DNA of 64,000 nucleotides from Ilex aquifolium. Lineage: Eukaryota > Streptophyta > Magnoliopsida > Aquifoliales > Aquifoliaceae. Below are positions 35,618 to 48,484 of this stretch, piece by piece. Location of the stretch: assembly GCA_951799425.1 (NCBI GenBank), contig OX637401.1:33219780-33283779 (forward strand), read 5' to 3'. A model generated the notes under the pieces. That model was not told the DNA's origin and did no database searches. It was given only the letters and a program-made list of their open reading frames with translations. The translations under genes and the position numbers were made by a program. Each line of letters starts with the position of its first letter. Position 1 is the stretch's first letter.

Positions 35618-38600
35618 AATTCTTTACAATGCAGCAAGAATCATCCTAATCAGAGACCGGAGTAAAAAGTTATGTCAGAAATACTAAAGAATGGGAAATT
35701 ACTTTTTTTTCCTAGTGGAGGGGAATGGCCAACTATACCAACCTTCCATCACCATTTCGAACTTGTTAGAAGGTGAATCACCAATTTTGATCTCAATATA
35801 TTGGTTAGGGTTTCAAGTTCTCATTACAATGCCGCAAGAGTTAGCTCAATCCGAGTTCGGGAGAAAAAGTTATGTCCGATATACTATTTCATTTTAAAGG
35901 AGGACTACTTATTACACCAAACTTGCGTTACAATAGAGCCCATGCTAGAGGATTTTTCATGACTTTTGATGTGAATAAAATGGTTAGGGATTCAAGAATT
36001 CTTTACAATGCAGCAAGAATCATCTTATTTAGAGACCGGAGTAAAAAGTTATGTCAGAAATACTAAAGAATGGGAAATTACTTTTTTTTCGTAGTGGAGG
36101 GGATGGCCAACTATACCAAACTTCCATCACCATTTCGAACTTGTTAGAAGATGAATCACCAATTTTGATCTCAATATATTGGTTAGGGTTTCAAGTTCTC
36201 ATTACAATGCCGCAAGAGTTAGCTCAATCCGAGTTCGGGAGAAACAGTTATGTCCGATATACTATTTCATTTTAAAGGTGGACTACTTATTACACCAAAC
36301 TTGCGTTACAATAGAGCCCATGCTAGAGGATTTTTCATGACTTTTGATGTGAATAAAATGGTTAGGGATTCAAGAATTCTTTACAATGCAGCAAGAATCA
36401 TCTTAATCAGAGACCGGAGTAAAAAGTTATGAAGGAAATACTAAAGAATGGGAAATTACTTTTTTTTCCTAGTGGAGGGGAATGGCCAACTATACCAAAC
36501 TTCCATCACCATTTCGAACTTGTTAGAAGGTGAATCACCAATTTTGATCTCAATATATTGGTTAGGGTTTCAAGTTCTCATTACAATGCCGCAAGAGTTA
36601 GCTCAATCCGAGTTCGGGAGAAAAAGTTATGTCTGATATACTATTTCATTTTAAAGGAGGACTACTTATTACACCAAACTTGCGTTACAATAGAGCCCAT
36701 GCTAGAGGATTTTTCATGACTTTTGATGTGAATAAAATGGTTAGGGATTCAAGAATTCTTTACAATGCAGCAAGAATCATCTTATTTAGAGACCGGAGTA
36801 AAAAGTTATGTCAGAAATACTAAAGAATGGGAAATTACTTTTTTTTCGTAGTGGAGGGGATGGCCAACTATACCAAACTTCCATCACCATTTCGAACTTG
36901 TTAGAAGATGAATCACCAATTTTGATCTCAATATATTGGTTAGGGTTTCAAGTTCTCATTACAATGCCGCAAGAGTTAGCTCAATCCGAGTTCGGGAGAA
37001 ACAGTTATGTCCGATATACTATTTCATTTTAAAGGTGGACTACTTATTACACCAAACTTACGTTACAATAGAGTCCATGCTAGAGGATTTTTCATGACTT
37101 TTGATGTGAATAAAATGGTTAGGGATTCAAGAATTCTTTACAATGCAGCAAGAATCATCTTAATCAGAGACCGGAGTAAAAAGTTATGTCAGAAATACTA
37201 AAGAATGGGAAATTACTTTTTTTTCCTAGTGGAGGGGAATGGCCAACTATACCAAACTTCCATCACCATTTCGAACTTGTTAGAAGGTGAATCACCAATT
37301 TTGATCTCAATATATTGGTTAGGGTTTCAAGTTCTCATTACAATGCCGCAAGAGTTAGCTCAATCCGAGTTCGGGAGAAAAAGTTATGTCCGATATACTA
37401 TTTCATTTTAAAGGAGGACTACTTATTACACCAAACTTGCGTTACAATAGAGCCCATGCTAGAGGATTTTTCATGACTTTTGATGTGAATAAAATGGTTA
37501 GGGATTCAAGTATTCTTTACAATGCCGCAAGAATCATCTTATTTAGAGACCGGAGTAAAAAGTTATGTCAGAAATACTAAAGAATGGAAAATTACTTTTT
37601 TTTCCTAGTGGAGGGGATGGCCAACTATACCAAACTTCCATCACCATTTCGAACTTGTTAGAAGCTGAATCACCAATTTTGATCTCAATATATTGGTTAG
37701 GGTTTCAAGTTCTCATTACAATGCCGCAAGAGTTATCTCAATCCGAGTTCGGGAGAAAAAGTTATGTCCGATATACTATTTCATTTTAAAGGTGGACTAC
37801 TTATTACACCAAACTTGCGTTACAATAGAGCCCATGCTAGAAGATTTTTCATGACTTTTGATGTGAATAAAATGGTTAGGGATTCAAGTATTCTTTACAA
37901 TGCCGCAAGAATCATCTTATTTAGAGACCGGAGTAAAAAGTTATGTCAGAAATACTAAAGAATGGAAAATTACTTTTTTTTCGTAGTGGAGGGGATGGCC
38001 AACTATACCAAACTTCCATCACCATTTCGAACTTGTTAGAAGATGAATCACCAATTTTGATCTCAATATATTGGTTAGGGTTTCAAGTTCTCATTACAAT
38101 GCCGCAAGAGTTATCTCAATCCGAGTTCGGGAGAAACAGTTATGTCCGATATACTATTTCATTTTAAAGGTGGACTACTTATTACACCAAACTTGCGTTA
38201 CAATAGAGCCCATGCTAGAGGATTTTTCATGACTTTTGATGTGAATAAAATGGTTAGGGATTCAAGAATTCTTTACAATGCAGCTAGAATCATCCTAATC
38301 AGAGACCGGAGTAAAAAGTTATGTCAGAAATACTAAAGAATGGGAAATTACTTTTTTTTCCTAGTGGAGGGGAATGGCCAACTATACCAAACTTCCATCA
38401 CCATTTCGAACTTGTTAGAAGGTGAATCACCAATTTTCATCTCAATATATTGGTTTGGGTTTCAAGTTCTCATTACAATGCCCCAAGAGTTAGCTCAATC
38501 CGAGTTCGGGAGAAAAAGTTATGTCCGATATACTATTTCATTTTAAAGGAGGACTACTTATTACACCAAACTTGCGTTACAATAGAGCCCATGCTAGAGG

Positions 38601-40900
38601 ATTTTTCATGACTTTTGATGTGAATAAAATGGTTAGGGATTCAAGTATTCTTTACAATGCCGCAAGAATCATCTTATTTAGAGACCGGAGTAAAAAGTTA
38701 TGTCAGAAATACTAAAGAATGGAAAATTACTTTTTTTTCCTAGTGGAGGGGATGGCCAACTATACCAAACTTCTATCACCATTTCGAACTTGTTAGAAGA
38801 TGAATCACCAATTTTGATCTCAATATATTGGTTAGGGTTTCAAGTTCTCATTACAATGCCGCAAGAGTTATCTCAATCCGAGTTCGGGAGAAACAGTTAT
38901 GTCCGATATACTATTTCATTTTAAAGGTGGACTACTTATTACACCAAACTTGCGTTACAATAGAGCCCATGCTAGAGGATTTTTCATGACTTTTGATGTG
39001 AATAAAATGGTTAGGGATTCAAGAATTCTTTACAATGCAGCAAGAATCATCCTAATCAGAGACCGGAGTAAAAAGTTATGTCAGAAATACTAAAGAATGG
39101 GAAATTACTTTTTTTTCCTAGTGGAGGGGAATGGCCAACTATACCAACCTTCCATCACCATTTCGAACTTGTTAGAAGGTGAATCACCAATTTTGATCTC
39201 AATATATTGGTTAGGGTTTCAAGTTCTCATTACAATGCCGCAAGAGTTAGCTCAATCCGAGTTCGGGAGAAAAAGTTATGTCCGATATACTATTTCATTT
39301 TAAAGGAGGACTACTTATTACACCAAACTTGCGTTACAATAGAGTCCATGCTAGAGGATTTTTCATGACTTTTGATGTGAATAAAATGGTTAGGGATTCA
39401 AGAATTCTTTACAATGCAGCAAGAATCATCTTATTTAGAGACCGGAGTAAAAAGTTATGTCAGAAATACTAAAGAATGGGAAATTACTTTTTTTTCGTAG
39501 TGGAGGGGATGGCCAACTATACCAAACTTCCATCACCATTTCGAACTTGTTAGAAGATGAATCACCAATTTTGATCTCAATATATTGGTTAGGGTTTCAA
39601 GTTCTCATTACAATGCCGCAAGAGTTAGCTCAATCCGAGTTCGGGAGAAACAGTTATGTCCGATATACTATTTCATTTTAAAGGTGGACTACTTATTACA
39701 CCAAACTTACGTTACAATAGAGCCCATGCTAGAGGATTTTTCATGACTTTTGATGTGAATAAAATGGTTAGGGATTCAAGAATTCTTTACAATGCAGCAA
39801 GAATCATCTTAATCAGAGACCGGAGTAAAAAGTTATGTCAGAAATACTAAAGAATGGGAAATTACTTTTTTTTCCTAGTGGAGGGGAATGGCCAACTATA
39901 CCAAACTTCCATCACCATTTCGAACTTGTTAGAAGGTGAATCACCAATTTTGATCTCAATATATTGGTTAGGGTTTCAAGTTCTCATTACAATGCCGCAA
40001 GAGTTAGCTCAATCCGAGTTCGGGAGAAAAAGTTATGTCCGATATACTATTTCATTTTAAAGGAGGACTACTTATTACACCAAACTTGCGTTACAATAGA
40101 GCCCATGCTAGAGGATTTTTCATGACTTTTGATGTGAATAAAATGGTTAGGGATTCAAGAATTCTTTACAATGCAGCAAGAATCATCCTAATCAGAGACC
40201 GGAGTAAAAAGTTATGTCAGAAATACTAAAGAATGGGAAATTACTTTTTTTTCCTAGTGGAGGGGATGGCCAACTATACCAAACTTCCATCACCATTTCG
40301 AACTTGTTAGAAGGTGAATCACCAATTTTGATCTCAATATATTGGTTAGGGTTTCAAGTTCTCATTACAATGCCGCAAGAGTTAGCTCAATCCGAGTTCG
40401 GGAGAAAAAGTTATGTCCGATATACTATTTCATTTTAAAGGAGGACTACTTATTACACCAAACTTGCGTTACAATAGAGCCCATGCTAGAGGATTTTTCA
40501 TGACTTTTGATGTGAATAAAATGGTTAGGGATTCAAGAATTCTTTACAATGCAGCAAGAATCATCTTATTTAGAGACCGGAGTAAAAAGTTATGTCAGAA
40601 ATACTAAAGAATGGGAAATTACTTTTTTTTCGTAGTGGAGGGGATGGCCAACTATACCAAACTTCCATCACCATTTCGAACTTGTTAGAAGATGAATCAC
40701 CAATTTTGATCTCAATATATTGGTTAGGGTTTCAAGTTCTCATTACAATGCCGCAAGAGTTAGCTCAATCCGAGTTCGGGAGAAAAAGTTATGTCCGATA
40801 TACTATTTCATTTTAAAGGAGGACTACTTATTACACCAAACTTGCGTTACAATAGAGCCCATGCTAGAGGATTTTTCATGACTTTTGATGTGAATAAAAT
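35618..40900. repeat. Dimer-organised block with scattered private variants
   Basis: m95-m108 mainly alternate 379- and 378-bp monomers (757-bp period), with the exceptions m100-m101 and m107-m108, where two 378-bp units adjoin. Private variants include GTTATGAAGGAAATAC near 36428, GAAGCTGAATC near 37663, TAGAAGATTTTTC near 37838, AGCTAGAATC near 38282, and a cluster in m102 (CATCTCAAT, GGTTTGGGTTTC, GCCCCAAGAG; about 38437-38486). m107 combines the 378-bp length marker with GAAGGTGAATC and GAGAAAAAG, that is, a recombinant class. Confidence 0.7.
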
Positions 40901-43900
40901 GGTTAGGGATTCAAGAATTCTTTACAATGCAGCAAGAATCATCTTAATCAGAGACCGGAGTAAAAAGTTATGTCAGAAATACTAAAGAATGGGAAATTAC
41001 TTTTTTTTCCTAGTGGAGGGGAATTGGCAACTATACCAAACTTCCATCACCATTTCGAACTTGTTAGAAGATGAATCACCAATTTTGATCTCAATATATT
41101 GGTTAGGGTTTCAAGTTCTCATTACAATGCCGCAAGAGTTAGCTCAATCCGAGTTCGGGAGAAACAGTTATGTCTGATATACTATTTCATTTTAAAGGTG
41201 GACTACTTATTACACCAAACTTGCGTTACAATAGAGCCCATGCTAGAGGATTTTTCATGACTTTTGATGTGAATAAAATGGTTAGGGATTCAAGAATTCT
41301 TTACAATGCAGCAAGAATCATCTTAATCAGAGACCGGAGTAAAAAGTTATGTCAGAAATACTAAAGAATGGGAAATTACTTTTTTTTCCTAGTGGAGGGA
41401 AATGGCCAACTATACCATACTTCCATCACCATTTCGAACTTGTTAGAAGGTGAATCACCAATTTTGATCTCAATATATTGGTTAGGGTTTCAAGTTCTCA
41501 TTACAATGCCGCAAGAGTTAGCTCAATCCGAGTTCGGGAGAAAAAGTTATGTCCGATATACTATTTCATTTTAAAGGAGGACTACTTATTACACCAAACT
41601 TGCGTTACAATAGAGCCCATGCTAGAGGATTTTTCATGACTTTTGATGTGAATAAAATGGTTAGGGATTCAAGAATTCTTTACAATGCAGCATGAATCAT
41701 CTTAATCAGAGACCGGAGTAAAAAGTTATGTCAGAAATACTAAAGAATGGGAAATTACTTTTTTTTCCTAGTGGAGGGGAATTGGCAACTATACCAAACT
41801 TCCATCACCATTTCGAACTTGTTAGAAGATGAATCACCAATTTTGATCTCAATATATTGGTTAGGGTTTCAAGTTCTCATTACAATGCCGCAAGAGTTAG
41901 CTCAATCCGAGTTCGGGAGAAACAGTTATGTCTGATATACTATTTCATTTTAAAGGTGGACTACTTATTACACCAAACTTGCGTTACAATAGAGCCCATG
42001 CTAGAGGATTTTTCATGACTTTTGATGTGAATAAAATGGTTAGGGATTCAAGAATTCTTTACAATGCAGCAAGAATCATCTTAATCAGAGACCGGAGTAA
42101 AAAGTTATGTCAGAAATACTAAAGAATGAGAAATTACTTTTTTTTCCTAGTGGAGGGGAATTGGCAACTATACCAAACTTCCATCACCATTTCGAACTTG
42201 TTAGAAGATGAATCACCAATTTTGATCTCAATATATTGGTTAGGGTTTCAAGTTCTCATTTCAATGCCGCAAGAGTTAGCTCAATCCGAGTTCGGGAGAA
42301 AAAGTTATGTCCGATATACTATTTCATTTCAAAGGTGGACTACTTATTACACCAAACTTGCGTTACAATAGAGCCCATGCTAGAGGATTTTTCATGACTT
42401 TTGATGTGAACAAAATGGTTAGGGATTCAAGAATTCTTTACAATGCCGCAAGAATCATCTTAATCAGAGACCGGAGTAAAAAGTTATGTCAGAAATACTA
42501 AAGAATGGGAAATTACTTTTTTTTCCTAGTGGAGGGGAATGGCCAACTATACCAAACTTCCATCACCATTTCGAACTTGTTAGAAGATGAATCACCAATT
42601 TTGATCTCAATATATTGGTTAGGGTTTCAAGTTCTCATTACAATGCCGCAAGAGTTAGCTCAATCCGAGTTCGGGAGAAAAAGTTATGTCCGATATACTA
42701 TTTCATTTTAAAGGAGGACTACTTATTACACCAAACTTGCGTTACAATAGAGCCCATGCTAGAGGATTTTTCATGACTTTTGATGTGAATAAAATGGTTA
42801 GGGATTCAAGAATTCTTTACAATGCAGCATGAATCATCTTAATCAGAGACCGGAGTAAAAAGTTATGTCAGAAATACTAAAGAATGGGAAATTACTTTTT
42901 TTTCCTAGTGGAGGGGAATTGGCAACTATACCAAACTTCCATCACCATTTCGAACTTGTTAGAAGATGAATCACCAATTTTGATCTCAATATATTGGTTA
43001 GGGTTTCAAGTTCTCATTACAATGCCGCAAGAGTTAGCTCAATCCGAGTTCGGGAGAAACAGTTATGTCTGATATACTATTTCATTTTAAAGGTGGACTA
43101 CTTATTACACCAAACTTGCGTTACAATAGAGCCCATGCTAGAGGATTTTTCATGACTTTTGATGTGAATAAAATGGTTAGGGATTCAAGAATTCTTTACA
43201 ATGCAGCAAGAATCATCTTAATCAGAGACCGGAGTAAAAAGTTATGTCAGAAATACTAAATAATGGGAAATTACTTTTTTTTCCTAGTGGAGGGGAATGG
43301 CCAACTATACCATACTTCCATCACCATTTCGAACTTGTTAGAAGGTGAATCACCAATTTTGATCTCAATATATTGGTTAGGGTTTCAAGTTCTCATTACA
43401 ATGCCGCAAGAGTTAGCTCAATCCGAGTTCGGGAGAAAAAGTTATGTCCGATATACTATTTCATTTTAAAGGAGGACTACTTATTACACCAAACTTGCGT
43501 TACAATAGAGCCCATGCTAGAGGATTTTTCATGACTTTTGATGTGAATAAAATGGTTAGGGATTCAAGAATTCTTTACAATGCAGCATGAATCATCTTAA
43601 TCAGAGACCGGAGTAAAAAGTTATGTCAGAAATACTAAAGAATGGGAAATTACTTTTTTTTCCTAGTGGAGGGGAATTGGCAACTATACCAAACTTCCAT
43701 CACCATTTCGAACTTGTTAGAAGATGAATCACCAATTTTGATCTCAATATATTGGTTAGGGTTTCAAGTTCTCATTACAATGCCGCAAGAGTTAGCTCAA
43801 TCCGAGTTCGGGAGAAACAGTTATGTCTGATATACTATTTCATTTTAAAGGTGGACTACTTATTACACCAAACTTGCGTTACAATAGAGCCCATGCTAGA

Positions 43901-46900
43901 GGATTTTTCATGACTTTTGATGTGAATAAAATGGTTAGGGATTCAAGAATTCTTTACAATGCAGCAAGAATCATCTTAATCAGAGACCGGAGTAAAAAGT
44001 TATGTCAGAAATACTAAAGAATGGGAAATTACTTTTTTTTCCTAGTGGAGGGGAATGGCCAACTATACCATACTTCCATCACCATTTCGAACTTGTTAGA
44101 AGGTGAATCACCAATTTTGATCTCAATATATTGGTTAGGGTTTCAAGTTCTCATTACAATGCCGCAAGAGTTAGCTCAATCCGAGTTCGGGAGAAAAAGT
44201 TATGTCCGATATACTATTTCATTTTAAAGGAGGACTACTTATTACACCAAACTTGCGTTACAATAGAGCCCATGCTAGAGGATTTTTCATGACTTTTGAT
44301 GTGAATAAAATGGTTAGGGATTCAAGAATTCTTTACAATGCAGCAAGAATCATCTTAATCAGAGACCGGAGTAAAAAGTTATGTCAGAAATACTAAAGAA
44401 TGAGAAATTACTTTTTTTTCCTAGTGGAGGGGAATTGGCAACTATACCAAACTTCCATCACCATTTCGAACTTGTTAGAAGATGAATCACCAATTTTGAT
44501 CTCAATATATTGGTTAGGGTTTCAAGTTCTCATTTCAATGCCGCAAGAGTTAGCTCAATCCGAGTTCGGGAGAAAAAGTTATGTCCGATATACTATTTCA
44601 TTTCAAAGGTGGACTACTTATTACACCAAACTTGCGTTACAATAGAGCCCATGTTAGAGGATTTTTCATGACTTTTGATGTGAACAAAATGGTTAGGGAT
44701 TCAAGAATTCTTTACAATGCCGCAAGAATCATCTTAATCAGAGACCGGAGTAAAAAGTTATGTCAGAAATACTAAAGAATGGGAAATTACTTTTTTTTCC
44801 TAGTGGAGGGGAATGGCCAACTATACCAAACTTCCATCACCATTTCGAACTTGTTAGAAGATGAATCACCAATTTTGATCTCAATATATTGGTTAGGGTT
44901 TCAAGTTCTCATTACAATGCCGCAAGAGTTAGCTCAATCCGAGTTCGGGAGAAAAAGTTATGTCCGATATACTATTTCATTTTAAAGGAGGACTACTTAT
45001 TACACCAAACTTGCGTTACAATAAAGCCCATGCTAGAGGATTTTTCATGACTTTTGATGTGAATAAAATGGTTAGGGATTCAAGAATTCTTTACAATGCA
45101 GCATGAATCATCTTAATCAGAGACCGGAGTAAAAAGTTATGTCAGAAATACTAAAGAATGGGAAATTACTTTTTTTTTCCTAGTGGAGGGGAATTGGCAA
45201 CTATACCAAACTTCCATCACCATTTCGAACTTGTTAGAAGATGAATCACCAATTTTGATCTCAATATATTGGTTAGGGTTTCAAGTTCTCATTACAATGC
45301 CGCAAGAGTTAGCTCAATCCGAGTTCGGGAGAAACAGTTATGTCTGATATACTATTTCATTTTAAAGGTGGACTACTTATTACACCAAACTTGCGTTACA
45401 ATAGAGCCCATGCTAGAGGATTTTTCATGACTTTTGATGTGAATAAAATGGTTAGGGATTCAAGAATTCTTTACAATGCAGCAAGAATCATCTTAATCAG
45501 AGACCGGAGTAAAAAGTTATGTCAGAAATACTAAAGAATGGGAAATTACTTTTTTTTCCTAGTGGAGGGGAATGGCCAACTATACCATACTTCCATCACC
45601 ATTTCGAACTTGTTAGAAGGTGAATCACCAATTTTGATCTCAATATATTGGTTAGGGTTTCAAGTTCTCATTACAATGCCGCAAGAGTTAGCTCAATCCG
45701 AGTTCGGGAGAAAAAGTTATGTCCGATATAATATTTCATTTTAAAGGAGGACTACTTATTACACCAAACTTGCGTTACAATAGAGCCCATGCTAGAGGAT
45801 TTTTCATGACTTTTGATGAGAATAAAATGGTTAGGGATTCAAGAATTCTTTACAATGCAGCATGAATCATCTTAATCAGAGACCGGAGTAAAAAGTTATG
45901 TCAGAAATACTAAAGAATGGGAAATTACTTTCTTTTCCTAGTGGAGGGGAATTGGCAACTATACCAAACTTCCATCACCATTTCGAACTTGTTAGAAGAT
46001 GAATCACCAATTTTGATCTCAATATATTGGTTAGGGTTTCAAGTTCTCATTACAATGCCCCAAGAGTTAGCTCAATCCGAGTTCGGGAGAAACAGTTATG
46101 TCTGATATACTATTTCATTTTAAAGGTGGACTACTTATTACACCAAACTTGCGTTACAATAGAGCCCATGCTAGAGGATTTTTCATGTCTTTTGATGTGA
46201 ATAAAATGGTTAGGGATTCAAGAATTCTTTACAATGCAGCAAGAATCATCTTAATCAGAGACCGGAGTAAAAAGTTATGTCAGAAATACTAAAGAATGGG
46301 AAATTACTTTTTTTTCCTAGTGGAGGGGAATGGCCAACTATACCATACTTCCATCACCATTTCGAACTTGTTAGAAGGTGAATCACCAATTTTGATCTCA
46401 ATATATTGGTTAGGGTTTCAAGTTCTCATTACAATGCCGCAAGAGTTAGCTCAATCCGAGTTCGGGAGAAAAAGTTATGTCCGATTTACTATTTCATTTT
46501 AAAGGAGGACTACTTATTACACCAAACTTGCGTTACAATAGAGCCCATGCTAGAGGATTTTTCATGACTTTTGATGTGAATAAAATGGTTAGGGATTCAA
46601 GAATTCTTTACAATGCAGCAAGAATCATCTTAATCAGAGACCGGAGTAAAAAGTTATGTCAGAAATACTAAAGAATGAGAAATTACTTTTTTTTCCTAGT
46701 GGAGGGGAATTGGCAACTATACCAAACTTCCATCACCATTTCGAACTTGTTAGAAGATGAATCACCAATTTTGATCTCAATATATTGGTTAGGGTTTCAA
46801 GTTCTCATTTCAATGCCGCAAGAGTTAGCTCAATCCGAGTTCGGGAGAAAAAGTTATGTCCGATATACTATTTCATTTCAAAGGTGGACTACTTATTACA

Positions 46901-47344
46901 CCAAACTTGCGTTACAATAGAGCCCATGCTAGAGGATTTTTCATGACTTTTGATGTGAATAAAATGGTTAGGGATTCAAGAATTCTTTACAATGCCGCAA
47001 GAATCATCTTAATCAGAGACCGGAGTAAAAAGTTATGTCAGAAATACTAAAGAATGGGAAATTACTTTTTTTTCCTAGTGGAGGGGAATGGCCAACTATA
47101 CCAAACTTCCATCACCATTTCGAACTTGTTAGAAGATGAATCACCAATTTTGATCTCAATATATTGGTTAGGGTTTCAAGTTCTCATTACAATGCCGCAA
47201 GAGTTAGCTCAATCGGAGTTCGGGAGAAAAAGTTATGTCCGATATACTATTTCATTTTAAAGGTGGACTACTTATTACACCAAACTTGCGTTACAATAGA
47301 GCCCATGCTAGAGGATTTTTCATGACTTTTGATGTGAATAAAAT
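40901..47344. repeat. Higher-order repeat, 6 monomers (2274/2275 bp), first unit with 5
   Basis: Units m109-m113 (40901-42795, five monomers), m114-m119 (42796-45069) and m120-m125 (45070-47344). Most members are 379 bp; the dimer rhythm of the rest of the window is absent. Full unit order: GGGGAATTGGC monomer, ACCATACTTCC monomer, second GGGGAATTGGC monomer, second ACCATACTTCC monomer, AATGAGAAATTAC monomer with CTCATTTCAATG and TCATTTCAAAGG, and a plain monomer. The first unit lacks the second ACCATACTTCC member. GCAGCATGAATC, creating a stop in the short frame, recurs at 41693, 42830, 43588, 45104 and 45863. m120 is the only 380-bp monomer (T9). Confidence 0.83.
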
Positions 47345-48484
47345 GGTTAGGGATTCAAGTATTCTTTACAATGCCGCAAGAATCATCTTATTTAGAGACC
47401 GGAGTAAAAAGTTATGTCAGAAATACTAAAGAATGGAAAATTACTTTTTTTTCCTAGTGGAGGGGATGGCCAACTATACCAAACTTCCATCACCATTTCG
47501 AACTTGTTAGAAGATGAATCACCAATTTTGATCTCAATATATTGGTTAGGGTTTCAAGTTCTCATTACAATGCCGCAAGAGTTATCTCAATCCGAGTTCG
47601 GGAGAAACAGTTATGTCCGATATACTATTTCATTTTAAAGGTGGACTACTTATTACACCAAACTTGCGTTACAATAGAGCCCATGCTAGAGGATTTTTCA
47701 TGACTTTTGATGTGAATAAAATGGTTAGGGATTCAAGAATTCTTTACAATGCAGCAAGAATCATCCTAATCAGAGACCGGAGTAAAAAGTTATGTCAGAA
47801 ATACTAAAGAATGGGAAATTACTTTTTTTTCCTAGTGGAAGGGAATGGCCAACTATACCAACCTTCCATCACCATTTCGAACTTGTTAGAAGGTGAATCA
47901 CCAATTTTGATCTCAATATATTGGTTAGGGTTTCAAGTTCTCATTACAATGCCGCAAGAGTTAGCTCAATCCGAGTTCGGGAGAAAAAGTTATGTCCGAT
48001 ATACTATTTCATTTTAAAGGAGGACTACTTATTACACCAAACTTGCGTTACAATAGAGCCCATGCTAGAGGATTTTTCATGACTTTTGATGTGAATAAAA
48101 TGGTTAGGGATTCAAGAATTCTTTACAATGCAGCAAGAATCATCTTATTTAGAGACCGGAGTAAAAAGTTATGTCAGAAATACTAAAGAATGGGAAATTA
48201 CTTTTTTTTCGTAGTGGAGGGGATGGCCAACTATACCACACTTCCATCACCATTTCGAACTTGTTAGAAGATGAATCACCAATTTTGATCTCAATATATT
48301 GGTTAGGGTTTCAAGTTCTCATTACAATGCCGCAAGAGTTAGCTCAATCCGAGTTCGGGAGAAACAGTTATGTCCGATATACTATTTCATTTTAAAGGTG
48401 GACTACTTATTACACCAAACTTACGTTACAATAGAGCCCATGCTAGAGGATTTTTCATGACTTTTGATGTGAATAAAATGGTTT
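47345..48484. repeat. Three bridging monomers before the 6-kb duplication
   Basis: m126-m128, returning to the 378/379 alternation seen before 40.9 kb. m127 has a private GTGGAAGGGAATGG and ACCAACC; m128 has ACCACACTTCC at 48239. The next monomer's half A carries GGTTTGGGATT (48484 T). From 47643 onward this stretch is repeated at 61648 onward. The left match with the second 6-kb copy fails at 48484 (A at 54541). Confidence 0.7.
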
